Shown here: in pieces, positions 17,948-26,582 of the stretch | How positions within the stretch are numbered: the stretch's first letter is position 1 | Layout: every line of letters starts with the position of its first letter | Notes under the pieces: model-generated | What the model was told of the DNA's origin: nothing | Seen by the model: only the letters and a program-made list of their open reading frames with translations | Databases searched by the model: none | NCBI GenBank assembly: GCA_012839095.1 | Contig: DUOA01000057.1 | Coordinates: 1 to 32,079, forward strand | Length of the DNA stretch: 32,079 nt | From: Clostridiales bacterium | Lineage (GTDB): Bacteria > Bacillota > Clostridia > Caldicoprobacterales > DTU083 | Direction of reading: 5' to 3' | Translations under genes and position numbers: made by a program

Positions 17948-19276
17948 GTGCATAAAATGCTGAAAACAGGAAAAAGGGCTTGTACATATCTGTTTGTTCT
18001 GATCATTTTATCTACAGGCTTTCTTTTTAACAGCCCTGCAGCCGGAGTGCATGCTGCAGCCAATGACCTGGTGTATGTGATTCCGGTTAAAGGCGATGTT
18101 ACACCTGCCATGTCTGCTTATCTGTCCAATCAAATCCAGCTGGCCAACCTGGCTGAAGCAGAGGGAATCATAATCGATATTTCAACCCTGGGCGGTCTGG
18201 TTCAATCTGCACTGGACATGCGGGATGCCATTATGGAATCAGAAATCCCTGTAGTGGTTTTCGTCGGAAACCGTGCCATATCAGCAGGAGCATTGATTAC
18301 CATAGCAGCTGATACCATAATTATGGCACCAGGCAGCCACATAGGTTCTGCAGAACCCATTCCCTACAGCGAAAAAGCGGTTGCCGTCATCAGCGGCGAG
18401 TTCCGCTCCACTGCAGAAAAAAGAGGCCGGAATGCACAGGTTGCCACAGGCATGGTTGACAAGAATATAGAAGTGCCGGGTTTTCCCAGGGGGAAACTGG
18501 TGGATCTTACAGCTGAGGAAGCAGCTGAAGCGGGTTATGCTGATGCCGTTCTGCGGAACATAACAGAGGTTTTGGAATATATGGGCTGGGATCAGGCTCA
18601 TGTTACTGAGGTGGAGCCTGACTACAAAACCAGAATTGCACAGTTTTTAACGCGCTATGATATATCATCCATCCTGCTCACCATCGCTGTTATAGCCATG
18701 ATAATTGAAATACTGGTGCAGGGTTTTGGCTTGCCGGGGGTTATCAGTATCATTGCCTTTGCTCTTTATTTCGGAGGAGGTTTTCTGGCAGGCAATACCG
18801 AATGGTGGTCTTTCCTTCTGTTTGCCCTGGGTCTGGCCCTGCTTTTCGTTGAGGTGTTTGTGCCGGGCTTCGGTATAGCAGGCATATCCGGTATTGTTTC
18901 CCTGGTGCTGGGCATCATTTTTGCCGCTCCGACTCCTATGCAGGGTATTCTGAACATTGGTATAGCCTTGGCCTCAGCAGGCATATTGATACCTGTTTTG
19001 TACAAGGTATTGGGTGGTCCAAGGCTGTTCCGGCGTCTTGTTCTGCAGGAAGCAGAAACGGTGGACAAAGGTTATGTTAGCAGGGCGGATGAGGCCTATT
19101 CCGGGCTGGTGGGACAGACGGGGGAGGCAGTCACGCCGCTTCGGCCCTCCGGTATTATTTCAATAGGCGGCAGGAAGATGGATGCTCTGTCCGATGGCAG
19201 CTTTCTGCCTTCCGGAACCAGAATAAGGGTGATAGAAGCACAGGGCGGCAGAATTGTGGTAACAGCAGACGAATAA
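17948..19276 (+). CDS. Long-form NfeD membrane serine protease (ClpP-class domain plus NfeD)
   Basis: 442 residues from GTG 17948; ATG 17957 is equally possible because neither has a clear ribosome binding site. A signal peptide (to about HAAA, 38) is followed by a ClpP/SppA-like protease domain, with probable nucleophile Ser112 in 'NRAISAGALITIAAD' and general-base Lys158 in 'STAEKRGRN'. Several membrane helices follow (about 235-365), ending in an OB-fold NfeD domain ('GLVGQTGEAVTPLRPSG..'). Such proteins cleave stomatin/flotillin-type partners in archaea and pair with them genetically in bacteria. Here floA follows after 50 nt, supporting the pair. Both catalytic residues are kept, so it is probably active. 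Confidence 0.93.
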   Translation: MHKMLKTGKRACTYLFVLIILSTGFLFNSPAAGVHAAANDLVYVIPVKGDVTPAMSAYLSNQIQLANLAEAEGIIIDISTLGGLVQSALDMRDAIMESEIPVVVFVGNRAISAGALITIAADTIIMAPGSHIGSAEPIPYSEKAVAVISGEFRSTAEKRGRNAQVATGMVDKNIEVPGFPRGKLVDLTAEEAAEAGYADAVLRNITEVLEYMGWDQAHVTEVEPDYKTRIAQFLTRYDISSILLTIAVIAMIIEILVQGFGLPGVISIIAFALYFGGGFLAGNTEWWSFLLFALGLALLFVEVFVPGFGIAGISGIVSLVLGIIFAAPTPMQGILNIGIALASAGILIPVLYKVLGGPRLFRRLVLQEAETVDKGYVSRADEAYSGLVGQTGEAVTPLRPSGIISIGGRKMDALSDGSFLPSGTRIRVIEAQGGRIVVTADE

Positions 19277-19326
19277 TAGGCCTTATGGTCATTATTAATA
19301 AAATCAGTAAAAGGAGATGAAGCTAT

Positions 19327-20364
19327 ATGATGTTGGCTAATTTGCTTTCAATGGCAAGTGCAAGTGCTTTTCCGCAAGGCGCTATGATTGTTATGGGGAT
19401 TATCGTCGTTGCTATTATTGTTTTAGCGGTGATTCTTACCTTTGTTCCCCTGGGACTTTGGATTTCAGCTTTGGCTGCAGGTGTCAGAATAGGCATATTC
19501 AACCTCATAGGAATGCGGCTTCGCCGAGTTATTCCCAGCCGCATAGTAAACCCGCTGATTAAGGCAACCAAGGCAGGTCTGAGCGTCAGCGTTGACAAAC
19601 TGGAGGCTCACTATCTGGCCGGAGGTAACGTAGATCGGGTTGTCAATGCTCTGATTGCAGCCCAGAGAGCCAATATTCCATTGGAATTCGAACGGGCAGC
19701 CGCCATTGATCTGGCCGGACGTGATGTTCTCCAGGCTGTCCAGATGAGCGTAAATCCCAGAGTGCTGGAAACACCTAAGGTAGCAGCCGTGGCTAAGGAT
19801 GGTATCGAAGTCATTGCAAAAGCGCGGGTAACGGTACGGGCCAATATTGATCGTTTGGTAGGCGGTGCCGGCGAAGAAACCATTCTGGCCCGCGTAGGGG
19901 AAGGCATCGTTACCACAGTTGGTTCTTCCAGCAGCCATAAGGAAGTTTTAGAAAATCCGGACAGCATTTCTCAGACAGTTCTTAATAAAAGTCTCCATTC
20001 AGGCACAGCTTTTGAAATCCTTTCCATTGATATAGCTGACGTGGATGTAGGCCGAAACATCGGTGCCCAGCTCCAGACCGACCAGGCTGAAGCCGACAAA
20101 CGGGTTTCCCAGGCCAGAGCCGAGGAAAGAAGAGCCATGGCCGTGGCCAGGGAACAGGAAATGAGGGCCGCAGTTCAGGAAATGAGAGCCAAGGTTGTGG
20201 AAGCAGAGGCAGAAGTACCCAAGGCTATGGCCGCAGCCCTGCGGGAAGGCAAGCTGGGTGTAATGGACTATTACAATATGCGCAATGTCATAGCTGATAC
20301 ACAGATGAGGGATTCCATCTCCAGGATGGGGGGAGATGCTCCTGCCGAGCCTGATAAGAAATAA
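19327..20364 (+). CDS. floA: Flotillin-like protein FloA
   Basis: 345 residues; ATG 19327 follows AAAAGGAGATG. FloA (YqfA) is a bacterial flotillin that organises membrane microdomains and affects signalling and secretion. A membrane-inserting hydrophobic hairpin (about 18-52) precedes the SPFH-type domain ('[20 protein letters not shown]', '[12 protein letters not shown]') and an Ala/Glu-rich coiled coil ('[21 protein letters not shown]', '[21 protein letters not shown]'). It ends '[21 protein letters not shown]', strongly family-like. The NfeD protease upstream and a small membrane protein downstream form the usual module. Confidence 0.96.
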   Translation: MMLANLLSMASASAFPQGAMIVMGIIVVAIIVLAVILTFVPLGLWISALAAGVRIGIFNLIGMRLRRVIPSRIVNPLIKATKAGLSVSVDKLEAHYLAGGNVDRVVNALIAAQRANIPLEFERAAAIDLAGRDVLQAVQMSVNPRVLETPKVAAVAKDGIEVIAKARVTVRANIDRLVGGAGEETILARVGEGIVTTVGSSSSHKEVLENPDSISQTVLNKSLHSGTAFEILSIDIADVDVGRNIGAQLQTDQAEADKRVSQARAEERRAMAVAREQEMRAAVQEMRAKVVEAEAEVPKAMAAALREGKLGVMDYYNMRNVIADTQMRDSISRMGGDAPAEPDKK

Positions 20365-20391
20365 TACCTGCCCCCGAAAGGAGGGTTTTCC

Positions 20392-20868
20392 ATGGAGTTT
20401 ATTATATTCCTTATAATTGCAGCTGTTATAGGCAATATAGTTAAGGCAGCCAGCCAGCAGGCACAGCAGACCGGAAGAACAGGAAGGGGAGGAAGGGGCT
20501 TCCCGGAGGTGAGGCCTGTTGATACGGGCAGCAGGGGGGTGCCAGGCAGCAAGCCTGCGGGATACGGAAGATATTCGGTTGGAACATCCGGGCGCAGAAC
20601 AGAACCGTTCTCTTCCGGAGGCGGTACAGACACTGACAAAGATCCGGATCCCTATTATGAAGATGAGTACAACCGCTTTTCCGGTGAGTCGTCTTCCGGT
20701 ATGGATCCTGCTCAGCCCTTTTCCGAATCGGTGGTATCACAACCCATGCAGGTAGAAAGAGTGACCAAAACAAGATACAGGCACAGGCTGGACTTTACCC
20801 CGGACAGCATACTGAACGGGATAATTATGTCTGAAGTGCTTGGGCCGCCCAAAGCAAGAAGAAGATAA
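20392..20868 (+). CDS. Small single-pass membrane protein with conserved C-terminal tail
   Basis: 158 residues, function unknown. ATG 20392 follows GAAAGGAGGG. An N-terminal membrane helix (about 2-18) is followed by a long low-complexity stretch rich in Gly, Arg, Ser, Pro and Asp (about 25-130) with no fold apparent. A short tail near 135-158 (FTPDSILNGIIMSEVLGPPKARRR, split here as the core ILNGIIMSEVLGPP plus basic end) resembles tails I recall at the ends of other unrelated low-complexity Firmicute proteins. It is the last gene of the nfeD-floA unit, with a terminator 20 nt beyond its stop, so it may be a FloA-associated scaffold protein; that is inference. Confidence 0.8.
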   Translation: MEFIIFLIIAAVIGNIVKAASQQAQQTGRTGRGGRGFPEVRPVDTGSRGVPGSKPAGYGRYSVGTSGRRTEPFSSGGGTDTDKDPDPYYEDEYNRFSGESSSGMDPAQPFSESVVSQPMQVERVTKTRYRHRLDFTPDSILNGIIMSEVLGPPKARRR

Positions 20869-20887
20869 AAGGTATAAAGACAGCTAC

Positions 20888-20930
20888 AAACCGGAATGAA
20901 ACAGACCGTAAGTTTCATTCCGGTTTTTTT
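20888..20930 (+). terminator. Intrinsic terminator after the nfeD-floA unit
   Basis: Perfect 15-bp inverted repeat, AAACCGGAATGAAAC at 20888-20902 and GTTTCATTCCGGTTT at 20912-20926, with a 9-nt loop and a T-run to 20930. It is the strongest hairpin in the window. Confidence 0.93.
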
Positions 20931-21019
20931 CTGCCTGAAACAGCTGTATGCAATTGAGACAGCCCTTGGCTTCTACATGTAAAATCAGGTGCATATCCTT
21001 TAATTATGGGGGTGAAGGC

Positions 21020-21301
21020 ATGCGCAGGAAAAGACTGGAGGATGTAAAAGCCAATCTGTCTGACTTATTTGAGCTTCCCAGAGAAATTATGCTGAATCTG
21101 CCCAAAATCAGCATGGTTGGAAACAACCAGCTGCTGGTGGAGAATCACAAGGGAGTCATAGAATATACTCCTCAAAGAATACGGGTAAATTCGACCGTAG
21201 GAGTGATAAGGATGCAGGGTGCGGATATGAAATTAAAGAATATCGCAGTGGATGATATCATCATAACCGGCGAAATTAGGATGATTGAATTCATTGGATA
21301 G
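21020..21301 (+). CDS. yqfC: Sporulation protein YqfC
   Basis: 93 residues from ATG 21020, 'MRRKRLEDVKANLSDLFELP', with a GGGGGTGAAGG site; the frame extends upstream to 20948 without support. YqfC is a small conserved protein, expressed under SigE in the Bacillus mother cell, of undefined role. The typical body 'NNQLLVENHKGVIEYTPQRIRV' and 'IIITGEIRMIEFIG' are present. It starts the yqfC-yqfD pair, a reliable marker of a spore former. I could not see a convincing SigE promoter in the 89-nt leader after the terminator. Confidence 0.92.
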   Translation: MRRKRLEDVKANLSDLFELPREIMLNLPKISMVGNNQLLVENHKGVIEYTPQRIRVNSTVGVIRMQGADMKLKNIAVDDIIITGEIRMIEFIG

Positions 21302-21334
21302 TATTCCGCCCCTGTCAAAGGAGAGGCAACTGAA

Positions 21335-22495
21335 ATGTTTTTCTATGTTCTGTGGAACTATCTGATTGGATATGTGGTCATTCGTGTAGAGGGGCTGTCT
21401 CTGGAGAAGTTTATAAACCTGACAGTCAGCAGGGGAATCCATCTGTGGGGAATCGACCGGCAGAACTACACTACCCTTACAGCAAAAATCAGCATCAAGG
21501 GATTCAGGCAGCTCCATGGCATCTCCCACAAAATACGATGCAGAATCAGAATAGTGGACAAACGAGGGCTCCCTTTTATATTGTTCCGTTACAGGCACCG
21601 CAAGATGCTGGCAGCGGGCCTGATACTCTTTCTGTTTATCATATATGGATTATCATCCTTTGTATGGACGGTAGAAGTTGAGGGGGCGGAAGAAATCAAT
21701 CCGCAAAAGGTGCTGTCAGAGCTGGAATCCCTGGGCGTGCAAGCCGGTGTGTTAAAATCGGATATAGACAGTCTATGGATAGAAAATCAACTGATTATAC
21801 GAATACCCGAGCTTTCCTGGGCCAGTTTGGAAATTAGGGGCAGTAAGGCTGTATTGAGGGTGAGGGAATCCGTGCTGCCACCGGTCCTGATAGACAGGGA
21901 TACTCCCTGTAATGTAGTGGCTGCCAAAGACGGCATAATAGATAAGATGATTGTTTTGGATGGTCAGGCGATGGTAAGCGAGGGCCAGACTGTAAAAAAG
22001 GGTCAGCTTCTGATTAGCGGAATCATTGAGCATCCCAATACCATTGGTGTCAGATATGTGCATTCCATGGGAAAAATCATTGCCAGGACCTGGTATGAGG
22101 AAACCGTCGAATTGTCTCTGAAAGAACCCTTCCGGCAAAGGACAGGCCGAAGGTCTGAAATCAGGTATATTGGATGGGAACGCTTTAAGGTCCCCTATAT
22201 GAAAGAAGAAGTACCTTTTTTGGATTTTGATTTGGAAGTTAAGCAGGATGGTTTTTTTATTCTGGAGATCTATCATGAAACCGAAGAGATTTATTGGGAA
22301 AGGAATAAGCATAAGGCGAAGCAGATGCTGGAAGAACTGGCGAATCAAAAGGTAAGAAAGAAGATTCCAATGGGGGCTAAAATCGTTGACAAAAAGCTGA
22401 AATACGATATGATAGGAAGTGAAAAACTGATTGCTGTCATATATGCAGAGGCTTTGGAGGATATCGGTATGCAGCAAGACATCGCTATACATTAG
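21335..22495 (+). CDS. yqfD: Sporulation protein YqfD
   Basis: 386 residues. ATG 21335 follows AAAGGAGAGG. YqfD is a membrane protein of the mother cell in sporulation, of unknown activity. Features: an N-terminal 'GYVVIRVEGLSLEKFINL' and 'GIHLWGIDR' region, one membrane helix (about 89-107), and a large exterior part including 'VEVEGAEEINPQKVL' and 'VVAAKDGIIDKMIVLDGQAMVSEGQTV', which looks like a lipoyl/biotinyl-carrier-like (hammerhead) segment. It ends exactly where the phoH ribosome binding site begins (stop TAG within TTAGGAGG). Genes yqfC-yqfD-phoH-yqfF-ybeY probably form one operon. Confidence 0.92.
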   Translation: MFFYVLWNYLIGYVVIRVEGLSLEKFINLTVSRGIHLWGIDRQNYTTLTAKISIKGFRQLHGISHKIRCRIRIVDKRGLPFILFRYRHRKMLAAGLILFLFIIYGLSSFVWTVEVEGAEEINPQKVLSELESLGVQAGVLKSDIDSLWIENQLIIRIPELSWASLEIRGSKAVLRVRESVLPPVLIDRDTPCNVVAAKDGIIDKMIVLDGQAMVSEGQTVKKGQLLISGIIEHPNTIGVRYVHSMGKIIARTWYEETVELSLKEPFRQRTGRRSEIRYIGWERFKVPYMKEEVPFLDFDLEVKQDGFFILEIYHETEEIYWERNKHKAKQMLEELANQKVRKKIPMGAKIVDKKLKYDMIGSEKLIAVIYAEALEDIGMQQDIAIH

Positions 22496-22508
22496 GAGGC
22501 TTTGCCCT

Positions 22509-23510
22509 TTGAATAACTCGTTGGCAGAACGAATCATTGATATAAACAGTATCGAAACCTTAATGACTTTGTTTGGAAACTTTGATCAAAACATCAGATT
22601 TATCGAGGAAGAGACAGGTGTACACATCATAGCCAGGGAAACACAGCTGCGCATTGTTGGAGAAGAAGCCGATGTACAACTGGCCTTCAATGTAATTCAC
22701 AAGCTGCTGGACATGATTCATAACGGGGAAACCCTGGACATATCCCGAATTGGCTATGCCCTTCAATTGACCCGTTCCGGGCAGGAAGATGTCATTAATG
22801 AACTGATGGCTGATGTGGTTTGCGTCAATCACAGAGGCAGGCCCATCCGCTGCAAAACTCTGGGTCAGAAAAAGTATGTTCATGCCATATCGAAGAATGA
22901 TATTGTATTCGGCATCGGTCCTGCCGGTACCGGTAAAACATATCTGGCTATGGCTATGGCGGTTACCGCATTTAAAAACAAGCAAATCAGCCGCATCATT
23001 CTGACCAGGCCTGCAGTGGAGGCCGGTGAAAAGCTGGGCTTTTTACCCGGCGATCTGCAGCATAAGGTGGATCCCTACCTTCGGCCGCTATATGATGCCC
23101 TGTATGATTTAATGGGTGCGGAAGCCTATCAGAAGCAAATTGAACGGGGTATCATCGAGGTTGCTCCTCTGGCCTATATGAGGGGACGCACTCTGGACGA
23201 TTCCTTTATCATTCTGGATGAGGCCCAGAATACCACTTCCGAACAGATGAAAATGTTTCTTACCAGGCTGGGGCAGGGCTCCCGGGCTGTCATCACCGGT
23301 GACATTACCCAGATCGACCTGCCCAGCGGCAAGAAGTCCGGCCTGATTGAGGCTGCCCGGGTGCTGCAGGGAGTCAAAGGCGTGGAATTCGTGTATTTGA
23401 CCCACAAGGATGTTGTAAGGCATGAACTGGTTATGAGAATCATCCAGGCCTATGGCCGATATGAGAAAATGAAAGAGAGAAACAAACGAAGAGAAACCGG
23501 AAGGAGTTAA
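22509..23510 (+). CDS. phoH: PhoH family ATPase
   Basis: 333 residues from TTG 22509, which lies 9 nt after a perfect AGGAGG (22494-22499); the frame runs back to 22431 inside yqfD but that part is not conserved. PhoH-like proteins are ATPases with an RNA-linked role, often next to ybeY. The N-terminal KH-like part (about 20-65) is followed by Walker A 'GPAGTGKT' (137-144), 'ILTRPAVEAGEKLGFLPGDL' and Walker B 'FIILDEAQNTT', then 'TGDITQIDLP'. Nothing is missing. It is 4 nt upstream of yqfF. Confidence 0.95.
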   Translation: MNNSLAERIIDINSIETLMTLFGNFDQNIRFIEEETGVHIIARETQLRIVGEEADVQLAFNVIHKLLDMIHNGETLDISRIGYALQLTRSGQEDVINELMADVVCVNHRGRPIRCKTLGQKKYVHAISKNDIVFGIGPAGTGKTYLAMAMAVTAFKNKQISRIILTRPAVEAGEKLGFLPGDLQHKVDPYLRPLYDALYDLMGAEAYQKQIERGIIEVAPLAYMRGRTLDDSFIILDEAQNTTSEQMKMFLTRLGQGSRAVITGDITQIDLPSGKKSGLIEAARVLQGVKGVEFVYLTHKDVVRHELVMRIIQAYGRYEKMKERNKRRETGRS

Positions 23511-23514
23511 TTCT

Positions 23515-25800
23515 ATGATTCAGCCTGCTGCCAAAAGAAACAAGCCTGCAGGCAGAATGCGGGCGTTTCAGTTTTTGTTTCATCCATTTTTTGCGGATGC
23601 CCTGATCGGACTGGCCGTGTTCGGCCTGCTCTTTGCACTGGTTATATCTGCAGTATCGCCGGAAAGATATGAGTTCAAAGCCGGTGATATTCCGGGAGAG
23701 CCCATTGCCGCTCCCAGGGATGTGGAAGACGTCAGGGCGACAAGCGAGCTTCAGAGGCAGGCTGAAGAACAGGTAAATGATATCTATACCCTGGATCAGA
23801 CCATTACCGAAGCAGTGGTTATAGAAACCGAGGAAATATTTGCAGCAATGGAATACATAAGGAATAAAGCCGAGGACAAGCTGCAGGAATGGGAGAAACA
23901 GCAGGAGGAGCTGCTAAGACAATGGGAGGAAGAGCAGCAGGAAAATGTGGACGACAATGAACAGACCTCTGCTTCTGACAACGGGGAACAAACAAACCAA
24001 CCTGTTGAAGAAACAGAACCTCCTGTTACAACAGAACCGGATTATAATGAGCTTTACAACGACACCTTCATACAGGAGATGCAGCAGTTTTTTCCCATTC
24101 CGATTTCCAAGGATGATATCCGAACCATTATTCTGGCAGAGCATAGGGACCTTAATCAATTGGAGCAGAAACTTACTGAAGCCATGCGGGAAATGATGGG
24201 TGCGGGCATTAAGCAGGAACAGCTGGCAGAGTTCAAAGCCAATTTGCGGGACAGCATTCAGGCTATGGCTATTCCCAATGAGTTGAAACAATTGGGAATA
24301 AACATGGGCGTTCCCCGGCTGAAGGCAAATCTGCTCTATGATCATAACAAGACCATGGAGGAGAAGAAAAAGGCAGCCGAAGCAGTGGAAAAGGTCATAT
24401 ACAAGAAAGGACAGTTCATTGTACAGGCCGGTCAGCCTGTTACTGAAGCTCAGATAGAGATGCTGAGTGAACTGGGACTTTTGCAGAATCACAAGGCCGA
24501 CATTCCCTTGATTGCCGGCACAGCCCTGGCTGTGTTTATGAGCCTTGGCATTGGAGTCATTTATCTGATATATTTCGAAAGAACTATTCTGTACAGGCCT
24601 CTCATCATCCTTATGACAGGAAGTGTTCTGGTTCTGGTGGCTGGTTTAACCTATGCAGCCGGCCTTTTCAATTCCTATTTGATTCCCTCTGCCATGGCAG
24701 GTATGCTTCTGGCGGTTCTGGTAAATGTAAGAGCAGGTATGATTATCAATACTGTCATGGCATTATTGGCAGGTCTGCTGACCGATATGCAGGTTACGCC
24801 TGTGATCATGACCATGATTGGAGGCATGGCCGGCATCAGTGTGCTGAAAACCATACAACAAAGGAATACTCTTGTGTGGGCAGGCATAGTAGTAGCTGCA
24901 GTCAACGCTGCCGCTGTCTTTTCCTTTGAAATGCTGGCCCAGGGCGGCTGGCTCGAGCCTTTGTACAGCTCTTTCCGGGGCGTACTGGGAGGTATTCTGG
25001 CATCAGTGCTGACCATTGGTACTCTTCCTATCTGGGAAAATCTCTTTGGCATCGTCACCCCCATAAAGCTTGTAGAGCTGGGCAATCCCAATCAACCCGT
25101 CCTGAAACGGCTGCTTCTGGAAACCCCGGGCACCTATCATCACAGCATCATAGTAGCCAACCTGGCAGAAAGTGCTGCAGATGCCATCGGTGCAAACGGT
25201 TTGCTGGCCCGGGTGGGAGCTTACTATCACGACATCGGCAAACTGGAGCGGCCCTACTTTTTCAAGGAAAACCAATTGTCAGTAGAAAACCCGCATGATA
25301 AGCTGGATCCTGAGCTAAGCACCAGGATTATAACCTCCCACGCTGCAGATGGCCTGGAACTGGCCAGAAAATATAAGGTGCCTTCCATAATTCAGGATTT
25401 TATTGTAGAACATCATGGCACTACGCCTGTGGTTTATTTTTTCCACAAGGCTAAGAACCAGGGTAAGGAAGAAGTAGAACTGGAGGATTTTCGTTATCCC
25501 GGGCCTAAACCCCGCAGCAGGGAAACTGCCATAATAATGCTGGCCGATACAGTTGAAGCCGCAGTAAGGGCTATGACGGATCATACTCCGGAGAAGGTGG
25601 AGGCACTGATTCGGAAGCTGATACGGGAAAAGCTGGATGACGGACAGTTTGATGACTGCAACCTGACCATCCGGGACATGAATACCATAGCCTTAACCTT
25701 TACAAGCGTAATTACCGGTATTTTTCACGAACGGGTAAAGTATCCCACTGTGGATTTGAAAGCGGAAAGGGCGAAGAGAGAACATGGGCTTGTTGATTGA
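23515..25800 (+). CDS. yqfF: 7TM-HD membrane phosphohydrolase (YqfF/PgpH, probable c-di-AMP phosphodiesterase)
   Basis: 761 residues. ATG 23515 follows AAGGAGTTAATTCT. One membrane helix (about 28-46), an extracytoplasmic 7TMR-HDED domain (about 50-325), seven helices (about 330-515) and a cytoplasmic HD domain with 'TPGTYHHSIIVANLAE' and metal residues His572-Asp573 in 'GAYYHDIGKLERP'. Listeria PgpH, of the same architecture, hydrolyses c-di-AMP to pApA, so this enzyme probably controls c-di-AMP. A Glu/Gln/Pro-rich low-complexity stretch (about 125-175) lies inside the outer domain and looks like an insertion. It overlaps ybeY by 17 nt. Confidence 0.94.
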   Translation: MIQPAAKRNKPAGRMRAFQFLFHPFFADALIGLAVFGLLFALVISAVSPERYEFKAGDIPGEPIAAPRDVEDVRATSELQRQAEEQVNDIYTLDQTITEAVVIETEEIFAAMEYIRNKAEDKLQEWEKQQEELLRQWEEEQQENVDDNEQTSASDNGEQTNQPVEETEPPVTTEPDYNELYNDTFIQEMQQFFPIPISKDDIRTIILAEHRDLNQLEQKLTEAMREMMGAGIKQEQLAEFKANLRDSIQAMAIPNELKQLGINMGVPRLKANLLYDHNKTMEEKKKAAEAVEKVIYKKGQFIVQAGQPVTEAQIEMLSELGLLQNHKADIPLIAGTALAVFMSLGIGVIYLIYFERTILYRPLIILMTGSVLVLVAGLTYAAGLFNSYLIPSAMAGMLLAVLVNVRAGMIINTVMALLAGLLTDMQVTPVIMTMIGGMAGISVLKTIQQRNTLVWAGIVVAAVNAAAVFSFEMLAQGGWLEPLYSSFRGVLGGILASVLTIGTLPIWENLFGIVTPIKLVELGNPNQPVLKRLLLETPGTYHHSIIVANLAESAADAIGANGLLARVGAYYHDIGKLERPYFFKENQLSVENPHDKLDPELSTRIITSHAADGLELARKYKVPSIIQDFIVEHHGTTPVVYFFHKAKNQGKEEVELEDFRYPGPKPRSRETAIIMLADTVEAAVRAMTDHTPEKVEALIRKLIREKLDDGQFDDCNLTIRDMNTIALTFTSVITGIFHERVKYPTVDLKAERAKREHGLVD

Positions 25801-26278
25801 ACATCAGCTGAATGGAACTGAAGTGTATGAGGAACTCTTTGAGCTTGTCATGCAAAAGACTCTGGAACAACTGGGGCTTGACAGACAGGTTGAAGTAAGC
25901 CTCCTTTTAACAGACAATGAGGGGATTTGCCGTTTAAACCATGAGTACCGGGGAATGAACAGTTATACCGACGTACTTTCCTTCCCGCTGCTGGAGCTTG
26001 ATCCCTTTGATCGGGAGGCCTGGCTCAAAGAGATAGATAACAATCTGTTACCCGGTACAAATGAGGTTATGCTGGGCGATATAGTTATTTCCATGGAGAT
26101 GGCTGCCAAGCAGGCAGAAGAATATGGACACAGCCTGGAACGAGAACTGGGTTTTCTCATGGTTCATGGCCTTCTTCATATTTTGGGCTATGATCATGAA
26201 CAAGGCAGCGAACATGAATCAGTCATGGATGAACTGCAGGAAGAGATACTGGACAAATTAAACCTGGCCCGCCTGTGA
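25784..26278 (+). CDS. ybeY: Endoribonuclease YbeY
   Basis: 164 residues. YbeY is a single-strand-specific zinc endoribonuclease needed for 16S rRNA 3'-end maturation and ribosome quality control. The metal site is His128, His132 and His138 in 'HGLLHILGYDHE', with 'YRGMNSYTDVLSFP' and 'LGDIVISMEMAAKQA' also typical. The start lies inside the yqfF end, so translation is coupled. In most Firmicutes dgkA and era follow, but here an AT-rich gap of 304 nt without genes comes next, so the conserved run is interrupted. Confidence 0.97.
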   Translation: MGLLIEHQLNGTEVYEELFELVMQKTLEQLGLDRQVEVSLLLTDNEGICRLNHEYRGMNSYTDVLSFPLLELDPFDREAWLKEIDNNLLPGTNEVMLGDIVISMEMAAKQAEEYGHSLERELGFLMVHGLLHILGYDHEQGSEHESVMDELQEEILDKLNLARL

Positions 26279-26582
26279 TTTTTTTACTCATGACAGATCT
26301 TTTTATTATGAAATCATCTTCTTTGTCTATTTCAAAATTTATGCAGATACTATCAAAACAAGTCAAAGCATAATCTGCCTTAGAAAAATCTATCCAAGTC
26401 TACCGCAAGAACCATGTGAATGGGAAATATGATTAACGATTAATGATATGTTTATGAATAAACATAAGTAGTTAAGGAATACATTTTTATTGATGCCTGC
26501 GTCATTTTGTCAGGCTGTAATTTCTTATGCTTCAGGCATAAAAAACTGCTTATATATTGTTTAATATAGGAGCTCGAGTGTA
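26279..26582. other. AT-rich 304-nt intergenic region with a small palindrome
   Basis: No plausible coding frame was seen. A palindromic hairpin, TATGTTTA (26447-26454), loop TGAA, TAAACATA (26459-26466), has 8 bp, and a short stem GCCTG...CAGGC lies near 26493-26515. A shorter stem TTATGC...GCATAA is near 26525-26540 and is followed by A's, not T's. No convincing terminator for ybeY or standard promoter for the next gene was found; the palindrome could be an operator. Base composition is lower in GC than in the flanking housekeeping genes. Confidence 0.6.

Noticed and set aside
22431-22508. N-terminal extension of PhoH
   Set aside because: It overlaps yqfD, is not family-like, and the AGGAGG at 22494-22499 points to TTG 22509.
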